DNA of 64,000 nucleotides from an uncultured Prevotellaceae bacterium (lineage in GTDB: Bacteria > Bacteroidota > Bacteroidia > Bacteroidales > Muribaculaceae): contig CAMVBJ010000017.1 of the NCBI GenBank assembly GCA_947165675.1, positions 1 to 64,000 of the forward strand, given 5' to 3'. Within the stretch, counting starts at the first letter, position 1. Each line of letters opens with the position of its first letter. This document shows positions 18,459 through 27,521 of the stretch, piece after piece. A program made the translations under genes and the position numbers. Under the pieces are notes generated by a model. It saw nothing but the letters and a program-made list of their open reading frames with translations. It was not told the DNA's origin and made no database searches.

Positions 18459-18899
18459 ATGAAACCAGCAATTATACTATTGACCATACTGGTAGTCGGG
18501 GGAGCCATTGTGTGGCTCATCGACAAGCTGTTCTACCACAAGCAGGCAGCCGAAAATGTCGATGAAGCCGAGCAAAACGCCGCGGATTCCAGCCCTTCAC
18601 AAGGATGTGCCGATGAGTCTTGTGGCATACGCTCCATCTGCCCGAGCGAGCAGATTCTCAAAGGCGAGTGCCAGCAGGAAATCACCTACTACGAGGATGA
18701 AGAGCTGGACGCATTCATCGGCCGTGACGAGAATGACTACTCGGCCGACGAGGAAGAGCAATGGCGCGATGTGCTTTACACCTTGCAGCCAGCCGATTTA
18801 CTGGGCTGGGGACAGAGCATCAAGCATCGCGGCCTGGTGATGCCGGCTGCCATCCGGCAGGAATTCATGCAACTTGCCGCTGAACATCATGCCCCATAG
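18459..18899 (+). CDS. Small conserved Bacteroidales membrane-anchored acidic protein
   Basis: This 146-residue protein has one N-terminal membrane helix (IILLTILVVGGAIVWLIDKLF), then an acidic soluble part. The middle holds four cysteines in the order C-x4-C-x5-C-x9-C (GCADESCGIRSICPSEQ and GECQQEITYYEDEELDAF). The C-terminal half (DVLYTLQPADLLGWGQSI) looks folded. I recall similar proteins in other Bacteroidales but know no established function. It starts the group that includes porW and porX, 48 bases upstream of porW, so a link to the type IX machinery is possible but unproven. Confidence 0.7.
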   Translation: MKPAIILLTILVVGGAIVWLIDKLFYHKQAAENVDEAEQNAADSSPSQGCADESCGIRSICPSEQILKGECQQEITYYEDEELDAFIGRDENDYSADEEEQWRDVLYTLQPADLLGWGQSIKHRGLVMPAAIRQEFMQLAAEHHAP

Positions 18900-18947
18900 G
18901 GCAATAAATCAGCCGATGACTCGTTCTATAGATACTAAAATACAAAT

Positions 18948-21900
18948 TTGGCCAATTTGAACAAGACACGACGATTCATACCAGTAATGATGTTAGCGAT
19001 GATAATCTTGCTTGCTGCTTGCAGCAACAAGACTAACACCGCAAGGTCACGTTTCTGGCAATCCTTTACCACCAAGTATAACGTCTATTTCCACGGCAAG
19101 ACCAACTATGACGAGCAGGAAAAGGCGATGTTGACCGCCTACGAGGACGACTACTCACAACGCCTGTTCATGCACCCAGCCGAGGCCCGTTCCAACCCTA
19201 AGGCGCCACAGCCCACAGGCAGCTTTGAGCGCACCATCGAGAAGATGGAAAAAGCCATCACCCTGCACTCCATCAAGAAGAAGCCCAAAAGGAAAAGTGG
19301 CAAGAACCGTGACCCCAAGTACCGCGAGTGGCTGGCCAGGGACGAGTACAACCCCTTCCTGCACAATGCATGGTACTTGCTTGCCAAGTCACAGTACATG
19401 AAGGGTGACTTCCTGGATGCGGCTGCCACCTTCCGCTACATTGCACGCCACTTTACCTGGAAGACCGACCTGGTACAGGAGTGCCAAGTGCGCGAAGCCC
19501 TGTGCTACTGCGCCATGGGCTGGCCTACTGAAGCCGACAACGTGCTTGCCCACGTCCACATGGATGAAATCACCAACAAGCGAGTGCGCGCACTGGCCAA
19601 TGCGGCATTTGCTGACTATTATATCAAGGCACAACGGCCCGAGGAGGCCATCCCTTACCTGGCCAAGGCCGTCAAGGGATTCAAGGGCAACGAGAAAGTG
19701 AGGATGAACTTCCTGCTCGGTCAACTCTACGAAGAGGTGGGCGACAAGCACAATGCCTATCTTGCCTACAAGCAAGCCGGCAGCAGCAGCGGCTCGACCT
19801 ACCGCACCAAGTTCAACGCCCGCATTAAGCAGAGCGCTGTCTATGAGGGAGCCAACATTGCCAGCGAGGTCAGGGCACTAAAGCGCATGACCCGATATGA
19901 CCGCAATAAGGATTACCTTGACCAGATTTACTATGCTATCGGTAACCTGTACCTCACGCACGGCGACACCTTGAGTGCAATCGAGAACTACAGACTCGCC
20001 GCCAAGAAGAGTACCCGCAACGGTGTGGACAAGGCCATCAGCCAGCTGACCCTGGGAGGCATCTACTTCAACCGCCGACAGTATGACGAAGCACAAGTCT
20101 GCTATGCCGAGGCCATCCCACTTGTCAACGAGGACTACCCCAACTACAACATGCTCAAGAAGCGCAGCGACGTGCTCGACGAGCTCGCCGTCTATTCCCA
20201 GAACGTCACGCTGCAAGACTCGCTACTCAGACTATCAGCAATGACTCCCGAAGAGCAAAAAGCCGTCATTGCCAAGATCATCGAGGAACTCAAGAAAAAA
20301 GAGAAAGAGGAGGCCGAGAATGCCGCACGTGAGGAATATCTGGCACAGCAGAACGCCAAGGGCAGCCAGCTCAAGGACAACAAGAACGATCCCGCAAGCT
20401 ACAATATCAACACCGACAATTCATGGTACTTCTATAACACCGCTACCAAGAATGCTGGTAAAACCCAGTTCCAGAAACAGTGGGGCAGCCGCAAACTTGA
20501 GGACAACTGGAGACGCAGGATCAAGACCACATTCTCGTTTGATGACGAGGAGACAGACAGTGCCATGCTTGCCCTTGCTGACAGCATGGTCGTCAATGAA
20601 AACGGCGACACAGTGAAGGTCGATGTTGAAGCACTCAAGCGTGCCGAAGACCCCCACTATGAAGAATATTACCTCAAACAGATTCCAAAGACCGAGGAAG
20701 AGATTCAGTCAGCCCATGAGATTATTCAAGAGGGCTTGTACAACATGGGTACCATCCTCAAGGACAAGATGGAGGACTATAATGCGGCGGCCTACGAGTA
20801 CAACCAGCTGCTCGAACACTATCCCGATAACACTTACCGTCTGGATGTCTATTACAGTATGTACATGATGTACATGCGCAATGGACAGGTTGCTGACGCT
20901 GAGCCCTACCGCGATAGTATTCTCATTCATTTCCCCGACTCCAAGTATGGTCAAGCCATGCAGGATCCCAACTATCTGGAGAATCTCAAGAACATGACCC
21001 GCGACCAGGAGAACATGTACGAGGCAGCTTATGCCGAATACCTTGCCAACAACCACAACGGCGTCCACGACGCCTATGCCGAGATGATGCGCAAGTACCC
21101 GCTCTCCAAGATCATGCCCAAGTTCATGTTTATCGATGCACTGAGCTACTTGACCGAGAAGAATTACGACAAGTTCAAGGAAACGCTCAAGGACATGTTG
21201 CAGCGTTATCCCCAGACCGATATCACTCCCACTGCATCCGAGATTATCAAACAGCTCAACCAGGGCCGACGCTTGGAGGGTGGTGGCAGCAACGTGCGTG
21301 GCATGTTGTGGACTACCCGCTTGAGCAACGACACAACACCACAGGCTATTGAGCGCACCTTCACTCCGTTTGCCGAGGACAACGACAAGCCACAAGTCTT
21401 CATCTTGCTCTATCCCATTGACAGCATCAACAGTAACATGCTGCTCTATGAGGTGGCTCGCCACAACTTCAACTCATTCCAGGTCAAGGACTATGACATC
21501 GAGCAGATGAACTTTGGCACATTAGGATTGCTTGTCGTTAAGGGCTTGGACAACTTCAAGGAGGCGATTAACTACCGCTCGGTATTCGAGAACGACCAGA
21601 GTATCAATATTCCGCGACAGGTGCACTATGTCATCATCAGTGTCGATAATTTCAACCTGCTCTTGAACGAGGGCCGCACCTTTGAGGACTATTTCAACTA
21701 TCTGCAAGAAAAGAACGACAAGGAGCACAGCGACCTCGAGAAGAAGGAACTAGACGAGGCCGAGAAGAAGGCTATGGAAGAAGCTGAACGTGAGGCTGCC
21801 GCCGAGCGCGAGAAAGCCCGCATCGAAGCCGAGCGAATCGAACGTGAGGCTGCTGAACTTGCCAAACGTGACGCTGAGGAAAAGGCCAAGGAAATCGCCG

Positions 21901-22742
21901 AGGAAAAGGCTCGACTCGAAGCCGAAGCTGCCGAACAGGCACGCATCGAGGCCGAGGAGAAAGCACGCCAAGAGGCCGAGCGCAAGCAGATCAAGGCCAG
22001 CGACTACCGCAACAACTCCACTGCCACCAGCCCCCAGAAGACCTTGACCGACAAGGAGCTCAAGGCTCAAGAACGTGCCGAGGAAGAGCACCTCAAGCAG
22101 CTCGAACGTGAAGCCAAGGCCCGAGAAAAGGCCGAACGCAAACGCCAGAAAGAGATTGACGACAGCATCAAGAAAGAGCAGAAGCACCAGCGCAAGTTGG
22201 CACGCATCCAGGAGATTGCCGAGCAAGACTCTATCGAGCAGGCCGAACGCGAGAAGGAAAAAGAGCGTGACTTCCGCTACAAGTGGCGTGAAGACTCAGC
22301 CAAGGCTGCCTACAAGGCTGCTGAGCAAGCCAAGAAGGATGCCAAGAAGGCTAAGGAACAGGCCCGCAAGGAAAAGGCTAAAGAGCGCAAGGAACTGGCT
22401 AAACAACGCGAGAAGGAGCGGAAAGAAAAGGCCAAAGAGCGTGAACGCGAACGCAAAGAGAAGGCCAAGGAACGCAAGGAGCAAGCCAAGGCCCGTGAGC
22501 AAGAACGCAAGGAGCGCCAGAAAGAGCGTGAACGCGAACGCAAGGAAAGGGCTGAACAGCGCAAGCAAGAAGCCCGTGACCGAGAGAATCAGCGCAAGGA
22601 GCAAGCCGCCCAGAGGAAAGCGGAAGCTAACGACAAGTCCAATTCACAGGGCAAATCCACCGATTCCACCAGTCCTGATAATAACGGCGACGACAACGAT
22701 CCTTCACAACACTCCGTCAGACCAAACAAGAAGAACAACTAA
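18948..22742 (+). CDS. porW: Type IX secretion lipoprotein, PorW/SprE family, with long charged tail
   Basis: This 1264-residue TPR-rich lipoprotein has the lipobox LLAACSNKTN (cysteine near 25). A conserved opening follows (SRFWQSFTTKYNVYFHGKTN) that identifies the PorW/SprE family. Members are outer-membrane-associated lipoproteins of the type IX secretion system and of gliding motility in related phyla. TPR-like helices fill about 120-420 and 575-760. From about residue 925 to 1225 the chain becomes highly charged (Glu, Lys, Arg, Ala), a predicted long coiled coil, before a hydrophilic end. This tail makes the protein much longer than P. gingivalis PorW. The start is TTG (18948 or 18957); the first ATG (18987) would remove the basic signal-peptide region. 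Confidence 0.88.
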   Translation: MANLNKTRRFIPVMMLAMIILLAACSNKTNTARSRFWQSFTTKYNVYFHGKTNYDEQEKAMLTAYEDDYSQRLFMHPAEARSNPKAPQPTGSFERTIEKMEKAITLHSIKKKPKRKSGKNRDPKYREWLARDEYNPFLHNAWYLLAKSQYMKGDFLDAAATFRYIARHFTWKTDLVQECQVREALCYCAMGWPTEADNVLAHVHMDEITNKRVRALANAAFADYYIKAQRPEEAIPYLAKAVKGFKGNEKVRMNFLLGQLYEEVGDKHNAYLAYKQAGSSSGSTYRTKFNARIKQSAVYEGANIASEVRALKRMTRYDRNKDYLDQIYYAIGNLYLTHGDTLSAIENYRLAAKKSTRNGVDKAISQLTLGGIYFNRRQYDEAQVCYAEAIPLVNEDYPNYNMLKKRSDVLDELAVYSQNVTLQDSLLRLSAMTPEEQKAVIAKIIEELKKKEKEEAENAAREEYLAQQNAKGSQLKDNKNDPASYNINTDNSWYFYNTATKNAGKTQFQKQWGSRKLEDNWRRRIKTTFSFDDEETDSAMLALADSMVVNENGDTVKVDVEALKRAEDPHYEEYYLKQIPKTEEEIQSAHEIIQEGLYNMGTILKDKMEDYNAAAYEYNQLLEHYPDNTYRLDVYYSMYMMYMRNGQVADAEPYRDSILIHFPDSKYGQAMQDPNYLENLKNMTRDQENMYEAAYAEYLANNHNGVHDAYAEMMRKYPLSKIMPKFMFIDALSYLTEKNYDKFKETLKDMLQRYPQTDITPTASEIIKQLNQGRRLEGGGSNVRGMLWTTRLSNDTTPQAIERTFTPFAEDNDKPQVFILLYPIDSINSNMLLYEVARHNFNSFQVKDYDIEQMNFGTLGLLVVKGLDNFKEAINYRSVFENDQSINIPRQVHYVIISVDNFNLLLNEGRTFEDYFNYLQEKNDKEHSDLEKKELDEAEKKAMEEAEREAAAEREKARIEAERIEREAAELAKRDAEEKAKEIAEEKARLEAEAAEQARIEAEEKARQEAERKQIKASDYRNNSTATSPQKTLTDKELKAQERAEEEHLKQLEREAKAREKAERKRQKEIDDSIKKEQKHQRKLARIQEIAEQDSIEQAEREKEKERDFRYKWREDSAKAAYKAAEQAKKDAKKAKEQARKEKAKERKELAKQREKERKEKAKERERERKEKAKERKEQAKAREQERKERQKERERERKERAEQRKQEARDRENQRKEQAAQRKAEANDKSNSQGKSTDSTSPDNNGDDNDPSQHSVRPNKKNN

Positions 22743-22766
22743 CACGATAAAAGTGAGACAAGCCAC

Positions 22767-24311
22767 ATGAGCAAAGAAAGAATCTTATGGGCCGACGACG
22801 AGATTGACCTGTTGAAACCTCACATCCTGTTCTTGCAGAACAAGGGCTATGAGGTAGAGACCGTCACCAATGGTCGTGATGCCCTCGACGCATTGAACAA
22901 CCAGATTTTCAACCTCATCATCCTGGATGAAAACATGCCAGGCATCAGCGGGCTTGAAGCCTTGCAGCGCATCAAGATCCTGCAACCCAATGTCCCTGTC
23001 ATCATGATCACCAAGAGTGAAGAGGAGGACATCATGAACCAGGCCATCGGCAGTGAGATCGCTGACTACCTCATCAAGCCCGTCAATCCCATGCAGATTC
23101 TGTTGTCCATCAAGAAGAATCTGCACAGCGAAGCTCTCATCAACGAGAAGGTCACTGGTGATTACCAACAGGAATTCATGCGCATCAGCCAGATGATCAA
23201 TTCAGCACAGAGCATCGAGGACTGGTATGAACTCTACTCCACACTCGTCAGGTGGGAGCTCACACTCTCCAATGCCGACACCAAGATGGACGAAATGTTG
23301 AGGATGCAGAAGGTCGATGCCAACAACGCGTTCGCCAAGTTTGTCAAGCGCAACTACGAGAACTGGATGACCCAGCCTGAGCACCCCCTGCGCAGCAATG
23401 AGTTGTTCAAGACCAAGGTGTTACCCCTGCTGGATAAGGGAGAGAAAGTCTGCTTTGTGGTTATCGATAACTTCAGGCTCGACCAGTGGAAGACTGTCAG
23501 TCCGTTGCTATCAGAGTACTTCAATATCGAGAGCGATGAGCTATACACCACGATCCTGCCCACTGCGACACAGTATGCACGCAATGCTATCTTCTCGGGA
23601 CTGATGCCCGTGGACATCGAGCGCATGTTCCCCGACCTGTGGGTCGATGAAGAGAGCGAGGAGGGCAAGAACCTGAACGAGGCCCCACTCATCCAGACCC
23701 TCCTCGACCGCTACCGTCGCAAGATTCACTTCTCCTATAGCAAGATGAATGACAGTGCTGCCGGCGAGAAACTGATGCAGAACTTCGGCATGTTCAAGAA
23801 CTACGAGCTCAACGTGCTGGTGTTCAACTTTGTGGATATGCTGTCACACGCACGCACCGAGTCCAAGATGATACGTGAGTTGGCCAACAGCGACGAGGCT
23901 TACCGCTCGGTAACCGTGTCGTGGTTCAAGAATTCCAATGTGCTCGACATCTTCAAGCTCATGGCCGACAATGGTTACAAAGTCGTGCTTACCACCGACC
24001 ACGGCACCATCAAGGTGGATCGCCCCATCAATGTCATCGGCGACAAGAACATCAACACCAACTTGCGTTACAAGGTGGGCAAGAGCTTGACCTACAACGG
24101 CAAGCAAGTCTATGAGATCAAGCAACCCAAGCGTGTGGGCTTGCCTGCTCCTAACATCTCGAGCACCTACATCTTTGCGATGAACAAGGATTTCTTTGCT
24201 TACCCTAACAACTATAACTACTACGTCTCCTACTATAACGACACGTTCCAGCACGGTGGCATTTCCATGGAAGAGATGCTTGTGCCCGTCGTGACACTCT
24301 CTCCCAAGTAA
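22767..24311 (+). CDS. porX: Response regulator PorX (receiver plus PglZ domain)
   Basis: This 514-residue protein joins a CheY-like receiver (about 1-120) to a PglZ/alkaline-phosphatase-like domain (about 160-505). The phosphorylatable aspartate is D54 in [10 protein letters not shown], with the acidic pair ADDE at 9-12 and K in YLIKPVNP. In the PglZ part, HARTESK and TTDHGTIKV fit metal-binding phosphodiesterase residues. Such proteins regulate type IX secretion with the sensor PorY, and P. gingivalis PorX is an oligonucleotide-hydrolysing enzyme. The sensor gene is not in this window. The gene follows porW by 24 bases, consistent with co-transcription. Confidence 0.93.
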   Translation: MSKERILWADDEIDLLKPHILFLQNKGYEVETVTNGRDALDALNNQIFNLIILDENMPGISGLEALQRIKILQPNVPVIMITKSEEEDIMNQAIGSEIADYLIKPVNPMQILLSIKKNLHSEALINEKVTGDYQQEFMRISQMINSAQSIEDWYELYSTLVRWELTLSNADTKMDEMLRMQKVDANNAFAKFVKRNYENWMTQPEHPLRSNELFKTKVLPLLDKGEKVCFVVIDNFRLDQWKTVSPLLSEYFNIESDELYTTILPTATQYARNAIFSGLMPVDIERMFPDLWVDEESEEGKNLNEAPLIQTLLDRYRRKIHFSYSKMNDSAAGEKLMQNFGMFKNYELNVLVFNFVDMLSHARTESKMIRELANSDEAYRSVTVSWFKNSNVLDIFKLMADNGYKVVLTTDHGTIKVDRPINVIGDKNINTNLRYKVGKSLTYNGKQVYEIKQPKRVGLPAPNISSTYIFAMNKDFFAYPNNYNYYVSYYNDTFQHGGISMEEMLVPVVTLSPK

Positions 24312-24361
24312 TTCCATCAAGACTATCTACATTATACCGATCATCTAAACTATCAACTACA

Positions 24362-24805
24362 ATGAAAACAATCGAGATACCGATTCCCGACCTGGATGCT
24401 ATCGACAGTGCTGCCTACAAGTTCATGACCGAAATGGGCGACATGACCGTTTTTGCCTTCTATGGTGAGATGGGCGCCGGCAAGACCACATTTATCAATG
24501 CCCTGTGCAAGCAATTAGGCGTCGAGAGCGACATGACCAACTCGCCCTCGTTTGCCATCATCAACGAGTACCGTAGCGACACCACCGCCGAGCTGATTTA
24601 TCACTTCGACTGCTACCGTCTGGAGAAAGAGGAAGAAGCTATGGACCTGGGAGCCGAGGATTACTTTGACAGCGGTGCCCTGTGCTTCATCGAGTGGCCC
24701 GAACGCATCGACGGACTGCTGCCCGACGACACCGTGCGGGTAGATATCACAGTGAACGAGGACGAGAGCCGCACATTGAAAATGACATTCCCTGCTACCG
24801 TCTGA
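24362..24805 (+). CDS. tsaE: tRNA threonylcarbamoyladenosine biosynthesis ATPase
   Basis: This 147-residue P-loop protein works with TsaB and TsaD to make t6A37 in ANN-decoding tRNAs. The Walker A motif is in [15 protein letters not shown] (about 37), followed by [18 protein letters not shown] and FIEWPERID, the standard TsaE series. It starts 50 bases after porX, and birA begins two bases after its stop, so these genes form one transcription unit. Confidence 0.96.
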   Translation: MKTIEIPIPDLDAIDSAAYKFMTEMGDMTVFAFYGEMGAGKTTFINALCKQLGVESDMTNSPSFAIINEYRSDTTAELIYHFDCYRLEKEEEAMDLGAEDYFDSGALCFIEWPERIDGLLPDDTVRVDITVNEDESRTLKMTFPATV

Positions 24806-24807
24806 CC

Positions 24808-25560
24808 ATGCCACATTACATCAAGGTCAGCCAGACGGCGAGCACCAACACCTACCTATCCCGCTTGGCAGCTACTCTGCCAGGCGGTACCGTCATTTAT
24901 ACACCCCGACAGACCGCTGGACGGGGTCAGAAAGGTAATTCCTGGGAAAGCGAGGACGGCAAGAACCTCACCTTCTCGATGCTGATCAAGCGCCCACCCG
25001 TCAAGGCCCGCGACCAGTTCTACCTGAGCGAGGCTGCCGCCCTGGCGGTTGTTGAGGCACTCACTGCCGAGGCTGGAAACGGGTTCACAGTCAAGTGGCC
25101 CAACGACATCTATTGGCAGGATAAGAAGATCTGCGGCATGTTGCTGGAAAACTCCTTGGATGGCAGCGATATCGCCCACTGTATCGTGGGCATCGGCCTT
25201 AACGTCAACCAGGAACGCTTCCTGAGCGATGCGCCCAATCCCGTGTCACTGATCAATATCACAAGCCATGAGCATGACCTGATGGCACTGCTCAAGCGCG
25301 TCTGCTCCCGCATCGAGGAACTGGTGGACTCACTGGGTAATGAGGCAGACCGCCAGCAATTACACAGCCAATACATGACAGCACTCTATCGCAACGACGG
25401 CCTGCTGCATCCCTTCGAAGACGCCAGTGGCAACCGCTTCATGGCAAGCGTGGCTGACATCGCCCCAGATGGCACCCTGACACTCCAGCACGAGGACGGC
25501 ACCAGTCACGCCTACCTCTTCAAGCAAGTCAAGCACATCATTTCAGGCTACAGCCTTTAA
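24808..25560 (+). CDS. birA: Biotin--[acetyl-CoA-carboxylase] ligase
   Basis: The real start is the ATG at 24808 (MPHYIKVSQTASTNTYL); the longer ORF in the track extends out of frame through tsaE. The 250-residue enzyme attaches biotin to carboxylase carrier domains. Diagnostic motifs are ASTNTYL, TAGRGQKGNSWES, FTVKWPNDIYWQDKKICGML and IVGIGLNVNQE. It has no N-terminal DNA-binding domain, so it is a ligase only and not a repressor. Confidence 0.95.
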   Translation: MPHYIKVSQTASTNTYLSRLAATLPGGTVIYTPRQTAGRGQKGNSWESEDGKNLTFSMLIKRPPVKARDQFYLSEAAALAVVEALTAEAGNGFTVKWPNDIYWQDKKICGMLLENSLDGSDIAHCIVGIGLNVNQERFLSDAPNPVSLINITSHEHDLMALLKRVCSRIEELVDSLGNEADRQQLHSQYMTALYRNDGLLHPFEDASGNRFMASVADIAPDGTLTLQHEDGTSHAYLFKQVKHIISGYSL

Positions 25561-25572
25561 GTTCTGGAGGTC

Positions 25573-25660
25573 ACTGAAAACTGAAATAAAAGGCTATAGG
25601 TTATAGGCTGTAGGTTATAGGTTTTAGCTGACAACTGAAAACTAAAAACTGAAAACTAAA
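25573..25660 (+). repeat. Heptamer repeats in the leader of the LOG-family gene
   Basis: The gap between birA and the next gene is almost entirely tandem sevens. There are four units like CTATAGG / TTATAGG / CTGTAGG, and then CTGACAA, CTGAAAA, CTAAAAA, CTGAAAA, CTAAATA running up to the start codon. The strand matches that of the downstream gene. Confidence 0.75.
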
Positions 25661-25664
25661 TAAA

Positions 25665-26213
25665 ATGAACATCGTCGTTTATTGCAGTTCACAGCAAGGG
25701 CTGGAGGAGAAATACCAGCAACTGGCCCGAGAGTTGGGCACATGGATTGGCCAGCATGGACATACCCTCTTGTATGGTGGCTCCAACGCAGGCTTGATGC
25801 ACATCACCGCCAGTGCCGTTCACGAGGCGGGCGGGCGTGTCACGGGCGTGATTCCCGCCATGTTCAAGCACCGCCTCGATCCCGTGTGCGACAATGCGGT
25901 ACACACGGCCAACCTGGGCGACCGCAAACAATACATGATCGAGCATGGCGACGTGTTCGTCGTCATGCCAGGCGGTATCGGAACCCTCGACGAGTGGATG
26001 TCCACCCTTGCCGTGATGACCATCGCCGGTGATGACCCGCGCCCCATTGTCGTGGCCAACCTCGACGGACTGTACGACGCTACCATTCAGCAACTTGCTG
26101 ACATGTCCCTCACCCCATTTGCCCGTGGAAAGAACCTCTCCCGCACCCTCGTCACCACCAGCGCCATGGAACTGCTTCACACCATGTCCGAAGTAACGCC
26201 TTCGGCTTCATAG
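25665..26213 (+). CDS. LOG family protein (TIGR00730), nucleoside-5'-monophosphate phosphoribohydrolase-like
   Basis: This 182-residue Rossmann-fold protein has the LOG signature PGGIGTLDEWMS (about 104), with R and K residues upstream in DRKQYMIEHGD. The opening VYCSSQQGLEEKYQQ and YGGSNAGLM are also typical. Characterised members remove ribose 5-phosphate from cytokinin nucleotides or related nucleotides, and the bacterial substrate is usually uncertain. The heptad-repeat leader reaches to four bases before the start. Confidence 0.9.
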   Translation: MNIVVYCSSQQGLEEKYQQLARELGTWIGQHGHTLLYGGSNAGLMHITASAVHEAGGRVTGVIPAMFKHRLDPVCDNAVHTANLGDRKQYMIEHGDVFVVMPGGIGTLDEWMSTLAVMTIAGDDPRPIVVANLDGLYDATIQQLADMSLTPFARGKNLSRTLVTTSAMELLHTMSEVTPSAS

Positions 26214-26256
26214 TCTCTTTTTTAGAAAAAAAATTGCCATTTGGGGTTTAGTAAAT

Positions 26257-26271
26257 GACACGTCACGTGTC
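26257..26271 (+). promoter_or_regulatory. Perfect palindrome upstream of the ECF sigma gene
   Basis: GACACGTCACGTGTC is a 7-bp perfect inverted repeat around a central C. It is followed by TTAATAG and preceded by an A/T-rich stretch and TTTGGGGTTTAG. No primary-sigma TAnnTTTG box is seen, so this may be the autoregulated ECF promoter or an operator. GTGTCT also occurs at the -33 position of the two barrel promoters at 55 and 59 kb. Confidence 0.5.
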
Positions 26272-26346
26272 TTAATAGTGAACACTTGTGTAAGCCGAAC
26301 GCAAATGAGCTTGCTCGATTTGCTGAGGCGCAGTCAAGTTTATTCA

Positions 26347-26838
26347 ATGGCAATCGATAATAGTCATATTGAACCGCTCTTTAAGGCACATTATCACGAG
26401 ATGTGCCGACTGGCTATCATGCTCCTGCATGACGAGGATGAGGCCAGGGATATCGTGCACGATATCTTTGCCCAGCTACTTGACGGAGAGATTCGTTTTG
26501 ACCAGGAAAAGGCAAGGAGTTTCCTGATGACTTGTGTTCGCAACAAGTGCTTGAACGTCATGCGCAACCTCGACGCCCGCCAGCAGGCATTACGATTCTA
26601 TCCGCTTGATGATGAGGCACAAGCGTTGATCACTCATGAGCAGAACATACAAGCCCTGCAGGACGGTATCCAGCGACTCGCGCCACCCATCTGCCGTGAC
26701 ATTGTACTGATGCATTATCGTGACGGACTGACTTTCAAGAGAATCGCCGCCCACTACAACGTGAGCGAGACAACCATCTATAAACACCTGCGTGAAGCGA
26801 TGAGACAACTACGTTTAACATTAAAACAATTGGGATGA
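26347..26838 (+). CDS. ECF RNA polymerase sigma factor (FecI-like)
   Basis: This is a sigma-70 family factor with region 2 (FKAHYHEMCRLAIMLLHDED then DIVHDIFAQLL) and region 4 (RDGLTFKRIAAHYNVSETTI). It would steer RNA polymerase to one or a few envelope-related promoters when its anti-sigma is inactivated. I prefer the ATG at 26347 (MAIDNSHIEPLF, about 163 residues). The track starts at a GTG at 26278, and an ATG at 26305 is also possible. Its stop overlaps the start of the FecR-like gene (ATGA), so the two are translationally coupled. The target is probably the downstream barrel gene and the sigma operon itself, by analogy with FecI/FecR systems. Confidence 0.92.
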   Translation: MAIDNSHIEPLFKAHYHEMCRLAIMLLHDEDEARDIVHDIFAQLLDGEIRFDQEKARSFLMTCVRNKCLNVMRNLDARQQALRFYPLDDEAQALITHEQNIQALQDGIQRLAPPICRDIVLMHYRDGLTFKRIAAHYNVSETTIYKHLREAMRQLRLTLKQLG

Positions 26839-27521
26839 TGGACAAGACTGAATTGCTGTTCCGCATGATGGAACAACCCGAGAAATATGATGACGGGCAG
26901 TGGCGCGAAATCCTATCGGACAAGGAGTGTCACGAGCTCTACACGATGATGACAGCCACCAGGAGCGCCCTGGATGCTGAACGCTATGACCAGCAGTCCG
27001 ATGACACAGTCATCCAGCAGGAATGGGAACGATTTGTGGCACAGCACCCTCGAGCAGTCACGTCCACACGCCCCATCTGGCGCAGGATAGCAGCAGTAGT
27101 GGCAATCATCGTCATCGCTGCCGGCATTGTGGTGGCAGCAGTACACACTCGCGGCTTTGGGTTACTGCATGAGCAGCAGGCGATCAACCTTGACGGACAG
27201 CAAGCAACCATCAGCAGCACCACCATCGACGTTTCAAGCGATGTCACCGAGGCTCAAAAGGAGATTTCCACGTTGCAGGACGAGGCACATCTCTATGACG
27301 ACGTGCCTCTGGAACAAATCATTGACGATATGACCACAAGGTACAACATCCAGGAAGTGGAATGGCGGTCGGAAGAGGCCAAGTCGTTGCGCCTCTATTA
27401 CCGCTGGGAGCCGTCATACTCTATCGACAAGGTGGTGGACATGCTCAACAGTTTCCAGTCCTTCACCATCAGTCGCACGGGTAACAAACTCATCATCAGC
27501 GACATCGACAACAACCAATGA
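26835..27521 (+). CDS. Short FecR-like anti-sigma factor with DUF4974 domain
   Basis: This 228-residue protein has a cytoplasmic part (about 1-75), one membrane helix (about 78-100, IAAVVAIIVIAAGIVVAAV) and a periplasmic DUF4974 domain (about 150-225, PLEQIIDDMTTRYNIQEVEW). Only about 45 residues separate the helix from DUF4974, whereas typical FecR anti-sigmas have a full FecR domain of about 90 residues there. It would hold the sigma factor inactive and respond to the STN domain of the barrel encoded next. It overlaps both neighbours by four bases, so all three proteins are made together. Confidence 0.85.
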   Translation: MMDKTELLFRMMEQPEKYDDGQWREILSDKECHELYTMMTATRSALDAERYDQQSDDTVIQQEWERFVAQHPRAVTSTRPIWRRIAAVVAIIVIAAGIVVAAVHTRGFGLLHEQQAINLDGQQATISSTTIDVSSDVTEAQKEISTLQDEAHLYDDVPLEQIIDDMTTRYNIQEVEWRSEEAKSLRLYYRWEPSYSIDKVVDMLNSFQSFTISRTGNKLIISDIDNNQ

